Source: Mesostigma viride (Eukaryota > Streptophyta > Mesostigmatophyceae > Mesostigmatales > Mesostigmataceae). From it: 64,000 nt of DNA. A program made the translations under genes and the position numbers. The stretch lies in contig RPFO01000175.1 of assembly GCA_009746045.1 (NCBI GenBank), positions 4,560,100-4,624,099 on the forward strand. The letters are read 5' to 3'. Below, piece by piece: positions 50,684 through 60,371 of this stretch; position 1 is the first letter of the stretch; each line of letters starts with the position of its first letter. The notes beneath the pieces were generated by a model. It did no database searches and was not told the origin of the DNA. It saw nothing but the letters and a program-made list of their open reading frames with translations.

Positions 50684-52990
50684 CTACATCAAACCCTCCA
50701 GCAGTCCTTGCAGATCCCCGAGAGAGCCCCCCATGACCATCCGCAGGAGGCGATACTGGTCGCGCGCCCCAGCAAACAGCTTGGTCAGCGCATCAGCCGG
50801 GTTGAGCTTCCCAGGTAGATGAAGCACGCTCACTGCGTATGACAGTTCCTTGAGTAGTAGGAAATCCAGGTCGCGCGTCCTGGACAGGCTGTTGAGAATG
50901 AAACTCACAAGCGGCTGACTGTCGGTATGCACAGTCGTGGTCAGTACCAAACGAGCATCCAGCCACTTGCCCATCCAGCGCAGAAATTGCTCTAGATACA
51001 GGGACGCCTTGATGCACTCACACACCCCGCGACACTCATTGGTATCCGATCCAACTGCCACCCTGCGGCACAACCTAGAGTACCACCCACAGAGCGAACC
51101 ATTGCCCTTGGGGTTGGAGAGCACAAACAAGCCGCCCATGCGAGCTCTCGTCTTGGTGAGCTCCCTGCCCTCGCCAGACGTGTCAGCAAAGCAATGCAAC
51201 ACAATCGGCTGAGAAAGAGACAAACCAGAAAGTACTACACCCTGGCTCTCAGCAACATACTGCTTGATTACAGACGGAGAAACGAGAGCCAACACCTCAT
51301 CCACAGTCCTGCTTAACACCAGCAGGTCAGGCCCACACACCGCTGCCATCCAGCCGAGCTTGCCACGCAATCTGCTCCACAAACCCTTGGCGCACAACTC
51401 CTCCACATCGCGCATGAGCTCCTCCCTGTACTTGTCAGGAATACCCAAGTGCATCCGGTGCTTACCCGACACCACCCGCAGGGTTTGCACCACCCCGCAA
51501 AACACCCGTGGCGTCTGCGGCCCCAATTGCTGCAACTCACCCACTGGGAACCGCCGCCCAATGTCAGCATAGAATGCATGCAAGGCTGACCGCGAAGCAA
51601 TGACACGCAAGTCATCCCCATGCAGTTGTACAAACATAGGACCAGACGGCATCCGCGCCACGAACAACGATGGGTCGTAGGGAGATACCTCAAACTCTGC
51701 GATCTCACCCAACGCACGCATGAGGGTTATCCTCCAAACAATCGACGCGCTCTGCAGACCCTCTATAGCCTTGCACAGACCCATGAACTCAGACGTGACC
51801 ACCTCCTTCCAGAACGGCGGCGTCTGCACCACTAGAGGCGGAGTACCCTCCCACACCTCTTGCGCCACTTCCTCGCTAGAGTTAGGGAATGCGCGCTTGA
51901 CATCAATGGACGCACACGCGTAGTCCTTGCCTTCGTCCAGAAAGCTAAGAAAAATCATGCTAACCATCCTGAACGTGTCCCATGCCATCCCTGGGGTGTA
52001 GAGCTCCTCCTTGGCCAGCGGGCTAGTACCTGCAAACTCTTGTGATACCGGCCTCACGTAGCAGATCTCCACACCTGCCTTCACCTTGTGGGACAGCACC
52101 ATCTTCAGCGGAAGCACCCTAGCCCCCTTCGGCACCGTGTCAAGCGGTTCATACACCCCGTAGCCCTGCCACTCCTCAAGTGCCTTACGGAATGCACACC
52201 ACCAGCTCGAGAACCCACTAGGCGTTGACATCTGCAGTACAAGCTCAGGGAATGTGATCGGGGAATGTGCGGCTATGTCCCTCTCAGTGATTCCTAGGCT
52301 GTTGGGATGCAGTAATGCAGGCATAACCAGGTCAGCAGCTGGCGGGAGATCAGCGCCCCACGCTACACCCTCCGTACCCGACAGTGCTGCTAGCCTAGCC
52401 ACTGTGCTGCAAATGCGACTGAGAGGCTCGACTGACTTGTAAGACTGTAGCTCTATCGACCCGTGACCTACTCGGGTTAGCAATGAGCTCTGAATCCGCA
52501 CATCAGGATGGTCCAGGAAAGGAAGTCCCAAAATGGCGGGTCCATCATACCCCTCGAGCACGCAAAACGGCGTCTCTCTCCCCAAGATCGTCAGCATTAC
52601 CTCACCCCGCACCGGCATCCTCACTAACCCGGAGAAGTCCTCCACATACCTCCACCTGGACGCAGTGCACGGCAGATGCCTGGCTACTCCCTCACCCAGC
52701 AAGCACACCACCGCGTCAGTGTCCACTTCCAATCGACAACTACCCAGCCCGTCCGAATACCAGTTGGCAAGCTTAGAGACCGCAGCCACCAGCTCACCTG
52801 GCTCACCTCTCTCCTCGACAGCCTCGCTGTCGTCCATGGGGCTATCGCCCTCACTCGGCAATATAGGCCCCGCGTCGGCCAACCCGCCAACGCCACCAGC
52901 CTGCTGCCCCGCACCTGCGGTCAATGCCCCAGCATCGCCGGCCCGTGCAACCCCACCTTCGGCTGGCTCACCCGCCTCACCGGACCGTGG
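50684..52990 (-). CDS. Copia protease-like domain, reverse transcriptase and RNase H
   Basis: Open from a TAG at about 52992. From the first listed residue (52924), VDTDAVVCLL (67-76) and AILGLPFLD (130-138) make a retropepsin-like pattern, with DTD in place of DTG. RT follows: a copia-style start near WWCAFRKALEEW (241), ASIDVKRAF (motif A, ~338-346), LCKAIEGLQSASIVW, and QLHGDDLRV (motif C, ~433-441, HGDD where YVDD is usual). RNase H has HCFADTSGEG, DTNECRG, HTDSQPL and LPGKLNPADALTKL. The frame is intact for ~746 residues to the TAG at 50684. It follows integrase instead of preceding it; in ordinary copia elements the protease lies between gag and integrase. Relative to the integrase linker it is in a different frame, so a frameshift or a separate start is needed. 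Its start is not known. Confidence 0.85.
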   Translation of the reverse strand, partial: PRSGEAGEPAEGGVARAGDAGALTAGAGQQAGGVGGLADAGPILPSEGDSPMDDSEAVEERGEPGELVAAVSKLANWYSDGLGSCRLEVDTDAVVCLLGEGVARHLPCTASRWRYVEDFSGLVRMPVRGEVMLTILGRETPFCVLEGYDGPAILGLPFLDHPDVRIQSSLLTRVGHGSIELQSYKSVEPLSRICSTVARLAALSGTEGVAWGADLPPAADLVMPALLHPNSLGITERDIAAHSPITFPELVLQMSTPSGFSSWWCAFRKALEEWQGYGVYEPLDTVPKGARVLPLKMVLSHKVKAGVEICYVRPVSQEFAGTSPLAKEELYTPGMAWDTFRMVSMIFLSFLDEGKDYACASIDVKRAFPNSSEEVAQEVWEGTPPLVVQTPPFWKEVVTSEFMGLCKAIEGLQSASIVWRITLMRALGEIAEFEVSPYDPSLFVARMPSGPMFVQLHGDDLRVIASRSALHAFYADIGRRFPVGELQQLGPQTPRVFCGVVQTLRVVSGKHRMHLGIPDKYREELMRDVEELCAKGLWSRLRGKLGWMAAVCGPDLLVLSRTVDEVLALVSPSVIKQYVAESQGVVLSGLSLSQPIVLHCFADTSGEGRELTKTRARMGGLFVLSNPKGNGSLCGWYSRLCRRVAVGSDTNECRGVCECIKASLYLEQFLRWMGKWLDARLVLTTTVHTDSQPLVSFILNSLSRTRDLDFLLLKELSYAVSVLHLPGKLNPADALTKLFAGARDQYRLLRMVMGGSLGDLQGLLEGLM

Positions 52991-53008
52991 TGTCTAATCA
53001 CCAAGAAA

Positions 53009-54737
53009 ATGTCCTCAAATGAGGACATTTTTAAGCATGGATACCATTTGTAATAACTAACACATGTCAACACATCCATGGGTACGGTATGGAACCATGT
53101 TCATTTATGATATGTTCAAGAGTTGCAATGCTTAACATCCATGAAATATGCTCATTGTATAATTGTTTACGATTTATGAATGCAGGGGGGTCGCTACGCG
53201 AGTGACCAAATAGCACTCAAGTCAACAATATGCCAAGAAAGAAGGCTAAGCCAGGTCATGGCTGGCCCTGAAAATGCACCCAGGGTGCCCACAACATGTC
53301 TATGTTACACCCTCGCAGTCCTAGACCCTGCAGCCTGCCAGGGTGGGGGGACAAAATGTAACTGGCAACCAGGGACCATGGTGCAGGCCTTACAGCAGGT
53401 GTAAAGCTAGCTCAGTCCAACGAGTGAAATATGAAGCAAATACTCGCCAAGGTTAGGTCCATGATCGTTGGTAGAGGCTCGGCTGCCACCACGGTGCTAA
53501 ACCATGATGCTGAACCCTTACGTTATATATGAAACATATACTGCAAAGAGGCACAAGTTGTAACACAAGCACAATGTAAACATGACAAGCTCAAGTTTCC
53601 AAGCCAGTCTTGATCACTTGGACATGAGTTGAAGCATTAGAAACATATGGGCAACATACCAGCAAGCCTTGAAAGACTTCTCAGCAACAAGGCAGTATAT
53701 GTGTTGAATCAAACTACCACATCGCAATTAAGCACAGCGACTTCTAGTCGCTGCTGTTTTGATAACGCAAGGCCGTTTACCTTTTCAGTGACGCAGCGGG
53801 AAAAGAAAGTACTGCCCAGCAAACTTCCGTTATTCCCCGGACATAAACGTAATCAAAACCACGAAGTTGGGCATTGAAAGCAACCGGAATTATCACGTCT
53901 GCGAGAGTTATAGGTTACAATCCGCTTAACACGCTTACTTAGAACGGTGCGGTTGAGAATGACAGTCGGAACCTTGCTCTTGACGTGCGCCCAGGCCGCC
54001 AGCTGCGCGGGCCAGCTCAAGAAATATATATTAAAGGACGGTGACGCGTGGGAAGCACCCAGCCTTGCGGCAAAAGAAAAATATGGCTCGCGCTCGCCCT
54101 GGTTTTCGCCAGGCGCGACTGCGACATCACGACGAAAAAATAGAGACTCTTTGACGCATGCAACTGCCCAGGTCCCTCTTCTCCCCATGTCGCCCATAAG
54201 CCCAGAAGCGTACCATAACCCATACTCGCGATATCCGCAGCGCCTGGGCGGAAAAAGAAATTGTAAAACCGAACTGCGAACTGACCTATCATGCGATCTA
54301 CGTAGCTCTCAGATTTTCTTCAACAATGCCAAAATCCGTTCATGAACAAAATTTTCGACATATACAAAGCACCTGCACGTGAAGAATAGCATCTTCGAAA
54401 TCACTAGATTACGATCTAAAATGATGTCTTCGTCCGGGGCAGAATAATGCCCTATAACATTCAGGCAAGCCTCGGAACTGGCACGACCCCATAGCCGCCA
54501 CTCGACAAAACACTCGATTGCATTGCGATGTTCTTGCTATTGTAGGTACTTTTCGTCGCCTCATATTTTCCAGGTACGGTCGACCCCTGTCGACCCCAGG
54601 GGCTTGGCGCGCTCAGTACCTATCCCAGTTTCGCGCCAAAACCCACCAAGTGACCCTAGGACCAAATTTGGCGCCAAAACCGCGCCCCTGACCCCCCCCG
54701 TCTCAAACGAGGACTATGTCCTCAAATGAGGACATTT
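53009..54737. mobile_element. 1.7-kb insert bounded by a 22-bp direct repeat
   Basis: The sequences at 53009-53030 and 54716-54737 are identical (ATGTCCTCA, AA, TGAGGACAT, TT), and each is itself an inverted repeat. The DNA between them has no clear gene. It contains GTCGACCCCTGTCGACCCC and GGCGCCAAA repeats near the right end. The repeat may be a long target-site duplication or palindromic termini. It lies between the integrase linker and the protease-RT frame. Confidence 0.7.
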
Positions 54738-55536
54738 GGTTTTTGGACAGTGGTACCATCCCACCTTCGGCCACCCGCTCCTTGCCGGCCCGCGAGATGT
54801 TGCCCCCCAACTGCCGCTGCTCGCCCACCGTGGCAGCGCGTCGAGCTTCCTGCAGGCGCTCCACTAGGCGGGCTAGTACCGCGGCGCGCTGCTTCTCCTG
54901 GTCGTCAACGGCTGGGGCAACCCCCGAACCGCCCGACCCCACGCTAGCGGGACCGCCCTTGGAAGGTGGCAACCCAGCTTCCGGCGAAAGGGAGCGAGTA
55001 GGTTGATCAGGCCCACCCCCCTCCCTCACCCCCCCTGCAGCCCCGGGATCCCCCGCCTCACCCCCAGCCTGCACACTGGGGTCCCTAACACCTTCCTCAG
55101 CGGGTGGGTCTGGCGGCCCCAGCCCGTCATAGTAGGGGCGCAGGTGTTTCCACGCTAGCAGCTTGTCGTAGCAACTGTCCTCTAGCGCTACCGAAGCAAG
55201 CATGTGATCAGGATCGATCTCCTTGACCACACCGGGACCTCTCCATAGGCCCCGTTTTCCATGACTGCCCTCCGCGTAGGCCCAGACCCTGGCGTTCACG
55301 CACGGCACATAAACCTGTCCACGTCGCAGGTCCATCTTTACCATGCGAACGTAACGATCGCTCAAATAATCCCTGTACTCTTCCACAGCCTCAGGTGACA
55401 ACAAGCCCATCTCCACTCCCTTAGGCGTGACTGCCACCTGCCCACCCAACACCTTGACCATTACACGGTTGTTGAGACATTGCTCTATCTCATTGCAGAT
55501 CACCAGCCTCTCACGATACGAGCCTGTTCTCATCTT
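54738..55536 (-). CDS. Copia integrase C-terminal part and linker (second fragment)
   Basis: Resumes as MRTGSYRERLVICNEIEQ, in the same frame as the first integrase fragment when the insertion and one copy of ATCTT are left out. A basic region follows, then KRGLWRGPGVVKEID, DKLLAWKHLRPYYDGL (an SH3-like C-terminal integrase fold by pattern), then a Pro/Gly-rich linker and a coiled-coil-like QRAAVLARLVERLQEARRA. The open frame as it stands runs on into the 1.7-kb insert and stops at 54703. Confidence 0.75.
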
Positions 55537-55744
55537 AGTTAGGTTAATATTGTGCGGAAACCTTTTTGCCACTTGGGCTTCTCAGGTTCCGCACAATATT
55601 ACCGGCGATAACCACTCGCCGGACACTCAAGTTCACGACGTCGTGAACTTGAGTGTCCGGCGAGTGGTTATCGCCGGTAATATTGTGCGGAACCTGAGAA
55701 GCCCAAGTGGCAAAAAGGTTTCCGCACAATATTAACCTAACTAA
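55535..55744. repeat. Perfect ~210-bp palindrome P1
   Basis: Centre ACGAC|GTCGT at 55639/55640. Arms of about 105 bp match without error by reading. Confidence 0.95.
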
Positions 55745-55977
55745 AACCTAGCCTCTTGGGGCGAGGACGAATCACTAGGCTCGGAACACCCGTATGCATG
55801 AATATGATCGAATATAAGCATCTCGTTGGTGCAAATATCGATATGAATATGATCGAATATGAGCATCTCCTTGGTGCGCATATGATTAGAGCCGGGTGCC
55901 AAATCGGAACGAATTATTCCCCAAATAATCCGCTTCCGAGTGGATTCGAACCTGCGCCCCGCAAGGATCCAGGTCTT

Positions 55978-56183
55978 AGTTAGGTTAATATTGTGCGGAA
56001 ACCTTTTTGCCACTTGGGCTTCTCAGGTTCCGCACAATATTACCGGCGATAACCACTCGCCGGACACTCAAGTTCACGACGTCGTGAACTTGAGTGTCCG
56101 GCGAGTGGTTATCGCCGGTAATATTGTGCGGAACCTGAGAAGCCCAAGTGGCAAAAAGGTTTCCGCACAATATTAACCTAACT
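55978..56183. repeat. Perfect ~206-bp palindrome P2, centre of a ~1-kb inverted duplication
   Basis: Centre between 56080 and 56081. Symmetry continues outwards through U (55743-55977 against 56184-56373) into P1 and P3, with a ~45-bp indel. Confidence 0.95.
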
Positions 56184-56899
56184 AAGACCTGGATCCTTGC
56201 GGGGCGCAGGTTCGAATCCACTCGGAAGCGGATTATTTGGGGAATAATTCGTTCCGATTTGGCACCCGGCTCTAATCATATTTGCACCAACGAGATGCTT
56301 ATATTCGATCATATTCATGCATACGGGTGTTCCGAGCCTAGTGATTCGTCCTCGCCCCAAGAGGCTAGGTTTTAGTTAGGTTAATATTGTGCGGAAACCT
56401 TTTTGCCACTTGGGCTTCTCAGGTTCCGCACAATATTACCGGCGATAACCACTCGCCGGACACTCAAGTTCACGACGTCGTGAACTTGAGTGTCCGGCCG
56501 GGTTGGTCAGTACGCCGTACGGAGCCGCAGAAGTACGGGAAAACGTACACTGAAGGCCTCCGCCGTATGTACGCGTACTTTACTTCAGAATACGCGGTTT
56601 GGACTTAGAATTTTTCGGGGGTACCAGCGGGCAGCGGGCACTGGCGCGGTGCCCAGGTTCTGGGCGCGGCGCGTTCACTGCACATTTGAGATTTTTACTA
56701 CTAGAAGTAGATGCGTACAGTTCTTTCCATAAAGCGCAAGCCTTGCAAAATCTTTGGCCGGTAGGAGACAGCTAGGACTAGGTACATCACGCATAATGAC
56801 AGCAAATGTCAGCTGTGCTACTGACGGTGTAATGCAATATAGCGAGGACGAGGCCAGTGCGACTGTGCGATAGTGTGCAGCCATTTTCGATTTGCAGCC

Positions 56900-57436
56900 A
56901 TGCCGAAGAAAGGGCCTGAATGGGATTTCGTTGTCGAGAAGAAAGAAGCAGTCACGGATGCTGTTAGTAACACAACGCAGTATGTGTCGAGGATGTTCTG
57001 CTCATTTTGCAACAAGAACTTCTCCTACAAGGCGGGGCCAATAAGCGTATTCCGAGTCCGTGCACACTTTGCCGGAATCGCAGGGGAAGGGGTGTTACCC
57101 TGCGACAAAATTCCACCGAATATCCGGAACAGGTTTCTCAGGATTGCTAACAACAAGTTGCAGAAGTCAGACGCCAAGAAGGTGCACACTTTGAACAGGG
57201 CAATGGCGGAGATGGGAGGGGCTGCGCCGGCTGACTTGTCGTCGGTTCCCAGCAAGCATCAAGGCCAGCTGAGCATCACCAAATGGCTGGTTCCCGTCGA
57301 CGAACAAGGTATCCAGCTGCTGGCTGCCGAATTTTTTATCGAGAACGGCATTGCCTTCAATGCGGCTGAGAGCGCCTCTTTCAAGCAGATGGTACCCGAA
57401 AATACTTATACCATCTTCAGCCGGTGTAGTATGTGA
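56900..57436 (+). CDS. hAT transposase N-terminal fragment with BED zinc finger
   Basis: 178 residues from MPKKGPEWDF. A BED-type finger (MFCSFCNKNFSY ... VFRVRAHFAGI ... VLPCDKIP) is followed by AAEFFIENGIAFNAAES and SFKQMVP, the conserved segment preceding the RNase H-like core of hAT transposases. It stops right after that segment, so the catalytic D-D-E region is absent. At most it could bind transposon ends and act as a repressor (inference). An ATG 27 bases upstream (56873) is also in frame. Confidence 0.8.
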   Translation: MPKKGPEWDFVVEKKEAVTDAVSNTTQYVSRMFCSFCNKNFSYKAGPISVFRVRAHFAGIAGEGVLPCDKIPPNIRNRFLRIANNKLQKSDAKKVHTLNRAMAEMGGAAPADLSSVPSKHQGQLSITKWLVPVDEQGIQLLAAEFFIENGIAFNAAESASFKQMVPENTYTIFSRCSM

Positions 57437-57639
57437 TGGCAGCTAGTGGGTGATGGCCGATGGTTGCATGGACCCATGTGATGGATGGGACATGAAGTTA
57501 TAACTCACAAGTTACTAGCAATAGTATAGTGAGAACAAGGGCTGCATGCGCTGCCGTTATGAAAGCATGGCCGTGCTGGCTTGAATAATTGCATGGACCA
57601 ACGTGGAGTAATCTCCATGGCAGCGGGGGTGCTGTTGTG

Positions 57640-57862
57640 CATTTTGTCAATGCATGATGAATGTGTGTGCACATGTGTGTATGTGTATGGAGCTTGTTGT
57701 GGGATCCTTGAGAGCAAGGTCCTTGGACCTTGTGTCTTATGTCCTCTGCTGTTGTGCATTTTGTCAATGATGAATGTGTGTGCACATGTGTGTATGTGTA
57801 TGGAGCTTGTTGTGGGATCCTTGAGAGCAAGGTCCTTGGACCTTGTGTCTTATGTCCTCTCA
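57640..57862. repeat. ~110-bp tandem duplication inside the hAT element
   Basis: Two copies of a unit containing GTGCACATGTGTGTATGTGT and GAGCAAGGTCCTTGGACCTT. The second contains the palindrome AAGGTCCTTGGACCTT as well. Confidence 0.9.
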
Positions 57863-58288
57863 TGCATTATATAGTGGATGGCTTTCCTTACAATTAACTA
57901 ATTAATTGATTCCTTACAGTTCCCGTTGCAGTCTGCTCCCCCCAGCATTTAACAAATCATAATTAGATAGGATTGCAGGGCATAAATTAATGGAAGATGT
58001 TAATAAATAAGCATATACACCAAATTTCAGTTGCAATAACTGCATGACCATCATCAAGGAGCGTGCTAATTGGGTGACTGACAATTGGACCACAAAAACG
58101 GTCGCGTATTTTACCGCCGCGTATTTTACACCCCCCACGTATAATACGCGTATTTTAGGTCCGCGTATTATACCCCGTACCCGTATTTGCCAACCTAGGT
58201 GTCCGGCGAGTGGTTATCGCCGGTAATATTGTGCGGAACCTGAGAAGCCCAAGTGGCAAAAAGGTTTCCGCACAATATTAACCTAACT

Positions 58289-59097
58289 ATCTTCTCCATG
58301 CATGCCATCACCTGCTTCGATGTCTGTATGTGGCGCTCGACAAGACCCTGGTGCTCGTGGTCAGCTACCCCAGCAAGTTCTATCTTCCCCACACCCGGCT
58401 CACCCACACAGCACTCAAACTGCTGATCGCACTCCAACACAGATGCCACACCAAACTTGGACCTGAGGAGACGCAATGCATCACACAAGTGCTCCTTCAG
58501 CTTGCGCTCAAGTGGCACCATGACCTTGTACCTGGAGAACCTGCCCACTGCAAGCACGTAGTCTCTGTCGTCATACATGAATACATCACACTGCACCACA
58601 CCTCGCTCAAACTCTGGCCTACGTGCATGGAACTTGTGCGGTTTAGGTGCCCGCTCCTGACATTTGCGACACCTTAACCACACCTGCTTGCACATATCCA
58701 CTAAGTCTGTGAACCCTAGCATGGCTGCCCACTCCTCACCCGCATGCCCATGCCCTAGTGCTTTGTGTAACCGTGTGGCCATGTTAAGTACACTGAGCGA
58801 CCCGGCTGCCTCACCGCACGCCGCACCATTCACATGTGCTGAACTAGGGTCTGGTGAGGTACCACCTACCGGCGGCCCGCCCGCTGCGGTGTGCCCCCCT
58901 GCAGCGCCTCCAACCCACTCATTCCCCATCCCCTGAGACACTGCCCTTCCCCCTTCTGCAGCTGTCCCATGCTCCAGGTGGCCCCCCTTCTCCCTAGTGC
59001 CTGCTAGCACCGCCACCTGAGCACCCAGGTAGGGTGAGTACACCTGGGGGGTCGAGCTGGCCTCCCCTGCACCAGCCCGCATGCCAACCTCACCTAG
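58289..59097 (-). CDS. Copia integrase, N-terminal and catalytic part (interrupted)
   Basis: In frame with gag after its UGA. A linker of ~100 residues is followed by an HHCC zinc site (LHKALGHGH ... CRKC) and the DDE core: VQCDVFMYDDRD (first Asp), VLECDQQFEC (second Asp), HEHQGLVERHIQTSKQ (Glu). These are copia and gypsy integrase hallmarks. It is cut after MACMEK by the palindromic element at 58288, and the coding continues at 55536 once the ATCTT duplication is discounted. It integrates the cDNA. Confidence 0.88.
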
Positions 59098-59309
59098 TCA
59101 CCTACGGCCACCGCCCTGGGCCGCTGGGCACAGGTGAGTGTCCCTCGCAAAGTGCCCTGGCTGCCCACACCTGTGACACACCGCTGGTGCTTGCGAGTTG
59201 GCGTTGCTGCGTGCCTGGAGAGTGTCCTTGTGCCTGTGATAGCAATTGGCTGCCATGTGTCCCGACTTCCCACACACAAAGCATGCCCCATGCACCGCCG
59301 GCTGTGCCC

Positions 59310-59353
<44 letters not shown>

Positions 59354-60331
59354 GAGCGCTGTTGCTGCTGATACGGCGACGCAGCTGCAGGCTGTCGTGC
59401 ATGCTGCTGCTGCTGCGGGTATGGCTGCTGTCTACCTTGCTGCCATCGCTTCCCAGGCATGCGCTGCGCTCGGCTGAAGCTGCCCTTATTGCCCCTACGC
59501 ATCGGGCCCCCATTGCCCCGAGGCCCGCTGGGCCCCGCGCCGCTAGAGCCACCACCGCCCGCAATGGCGGCCACCTTGCCCCCATCCGGCGCTTTAGCAG
59601 CACCACCTTGGGCACCACCAGAAGAAGGAATGGAATTCACAGCGACAGGCGGTAATGCAGGGGAAATCAGACCCAGCTCATTGAGCTTACCTTGGGCCCG
59701 CAGTTGGGCCACCATGTCCCTCTCCTCACCCTCGACAATGCCCGTGATAACCTCAATCGCCTTATTGAGATCATCCTCGGCTTTCTCACGCTTGAGAGCT
59801 GCCATGGCATTCTGGAAATTAAGGTCCTTGGCATTGCGAACATAACGGTCCACCACCGCCAGTTCCACCACCGGAATGCCATCCTTTACACTCTCGTTTC
59901 TCGCATTTCTCAAAGCGAGAAGGTCGAGTGTGTAGGGACGCTTCGGCACCCAATTATAAATGCCAACATGACGAGACTTGGCAGAATCATGCTTTCGATT
60001 CAAGAAGTGCTGCACGCAACCTACCTCCAATTGCAGCGCCCTCGATTTTCTCGTCACGGCAGGAGCGCAGGCAATTTACTAGAATGGCGTTGTCGGCTCT
60101 AAACATTCCGGCATCCCGGAATAGCCCATACAGATCCTCGGTTTTATCTGCATGATCCGCCACAAACGCCTCAAACCTGTCACAGAAATCCTCTACCAAT
60201 GTCACTGCCGCATCAAGAGGAATTGTCCCGACTCGTGTTTTGCACAGCTCTATCAAATTCTTCTCATTTCTTAAATCCTTCCACCCAGTACGCTTTCTCG
60301 AATCCGTCTCTTCTTGTTCTTGATCCGACAT
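59098..60331 (-). CDS. gag: Copia gag, with a +1 frame break, ending in UGA-CUAG
   Basis: Starts at the ATG at 60331 (MSDQEQEETDSRKRTGW). The first frame runs to 59987 and the second overlaps from 60057. Homology-like continuity (ALLESK then HDSAKSRHVGIYNW) suggests a +1 shift at about 59990. A helical capsid-like region follows (VVELAVVDRYVRNAKDLNFQ, EERDMVAQLRAQGKLNELG), then a Gly/Pro and Gln-rich linker with a 14-Gln run and two nucleic-acid-binding zinc knuckles: CFVCGKSGHMAANC, and CHRCGQPGHFARDTHLC, the latter with a one-residue-longer end. It forms the virus-like particle and packages RNA. It stops at TGA (59100-59098) followed by CTAG, with the pol frame continuing in phase. The frame break is either programmed or a defect. 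Confidence 0.85.
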
Positions 60332-60371
60332 TGCTACGTTTTTCCTTATTAATTAACCCCGTCCTAGTACA

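Larger units (their letters stand above)
56498..58198 (+). mobile_element. hAT-family DNA transposon, internally deleted
   Basis: The 8-bp duplication GTGTCCGG lies at 56490-56497 and 58199-58206, splitting palindrome P3. Imperfect terminal inverted repeats begin CCGGGTTGG and (complement of the right end) CTAGGTTGG, close to the CAGGGTTGG type common in hATs. It encodes only the start of a transposase (56900-57436) and a possible later scrap, IIKERANWVTDNWTT, near 58045. A 100-bp tandem duplication lies at 57640-57860. Non-autonomous. Confidence 0.88.
55537..58288. mobile_element. Palindrome-built DNA element inserted in integrase (TSD ATCTT)
   Basis: Flanked by ATCTT at 55532-55536 and 58289-58293. 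Ends are AGTTAGGTTAATATTGTGCG and its complement; the terminal inverted repeat is about 90 bp and itself contains an internal hairpin. Without the hAT insertion it is [P][U][P][U inverted][P], where P is a ~206-bp perfect palindrome (centres 55639.5, 56080.5, and 56476.5 interrupted) and U is a ~190-235 bp segment containing the tRNA-B-box-like GGTTCGAATCC. U and its inverse differ by a ~45-bp indel. No protein is encoded apart from the inner hAT. Confidence 0.9.

Noticed and set aside
55544-56221. Repeated 61-78 codon frames (MCGNLFATWASQVPHN type)
   Set aside because: Translations of the palindrome arms in both directions; not proteins.
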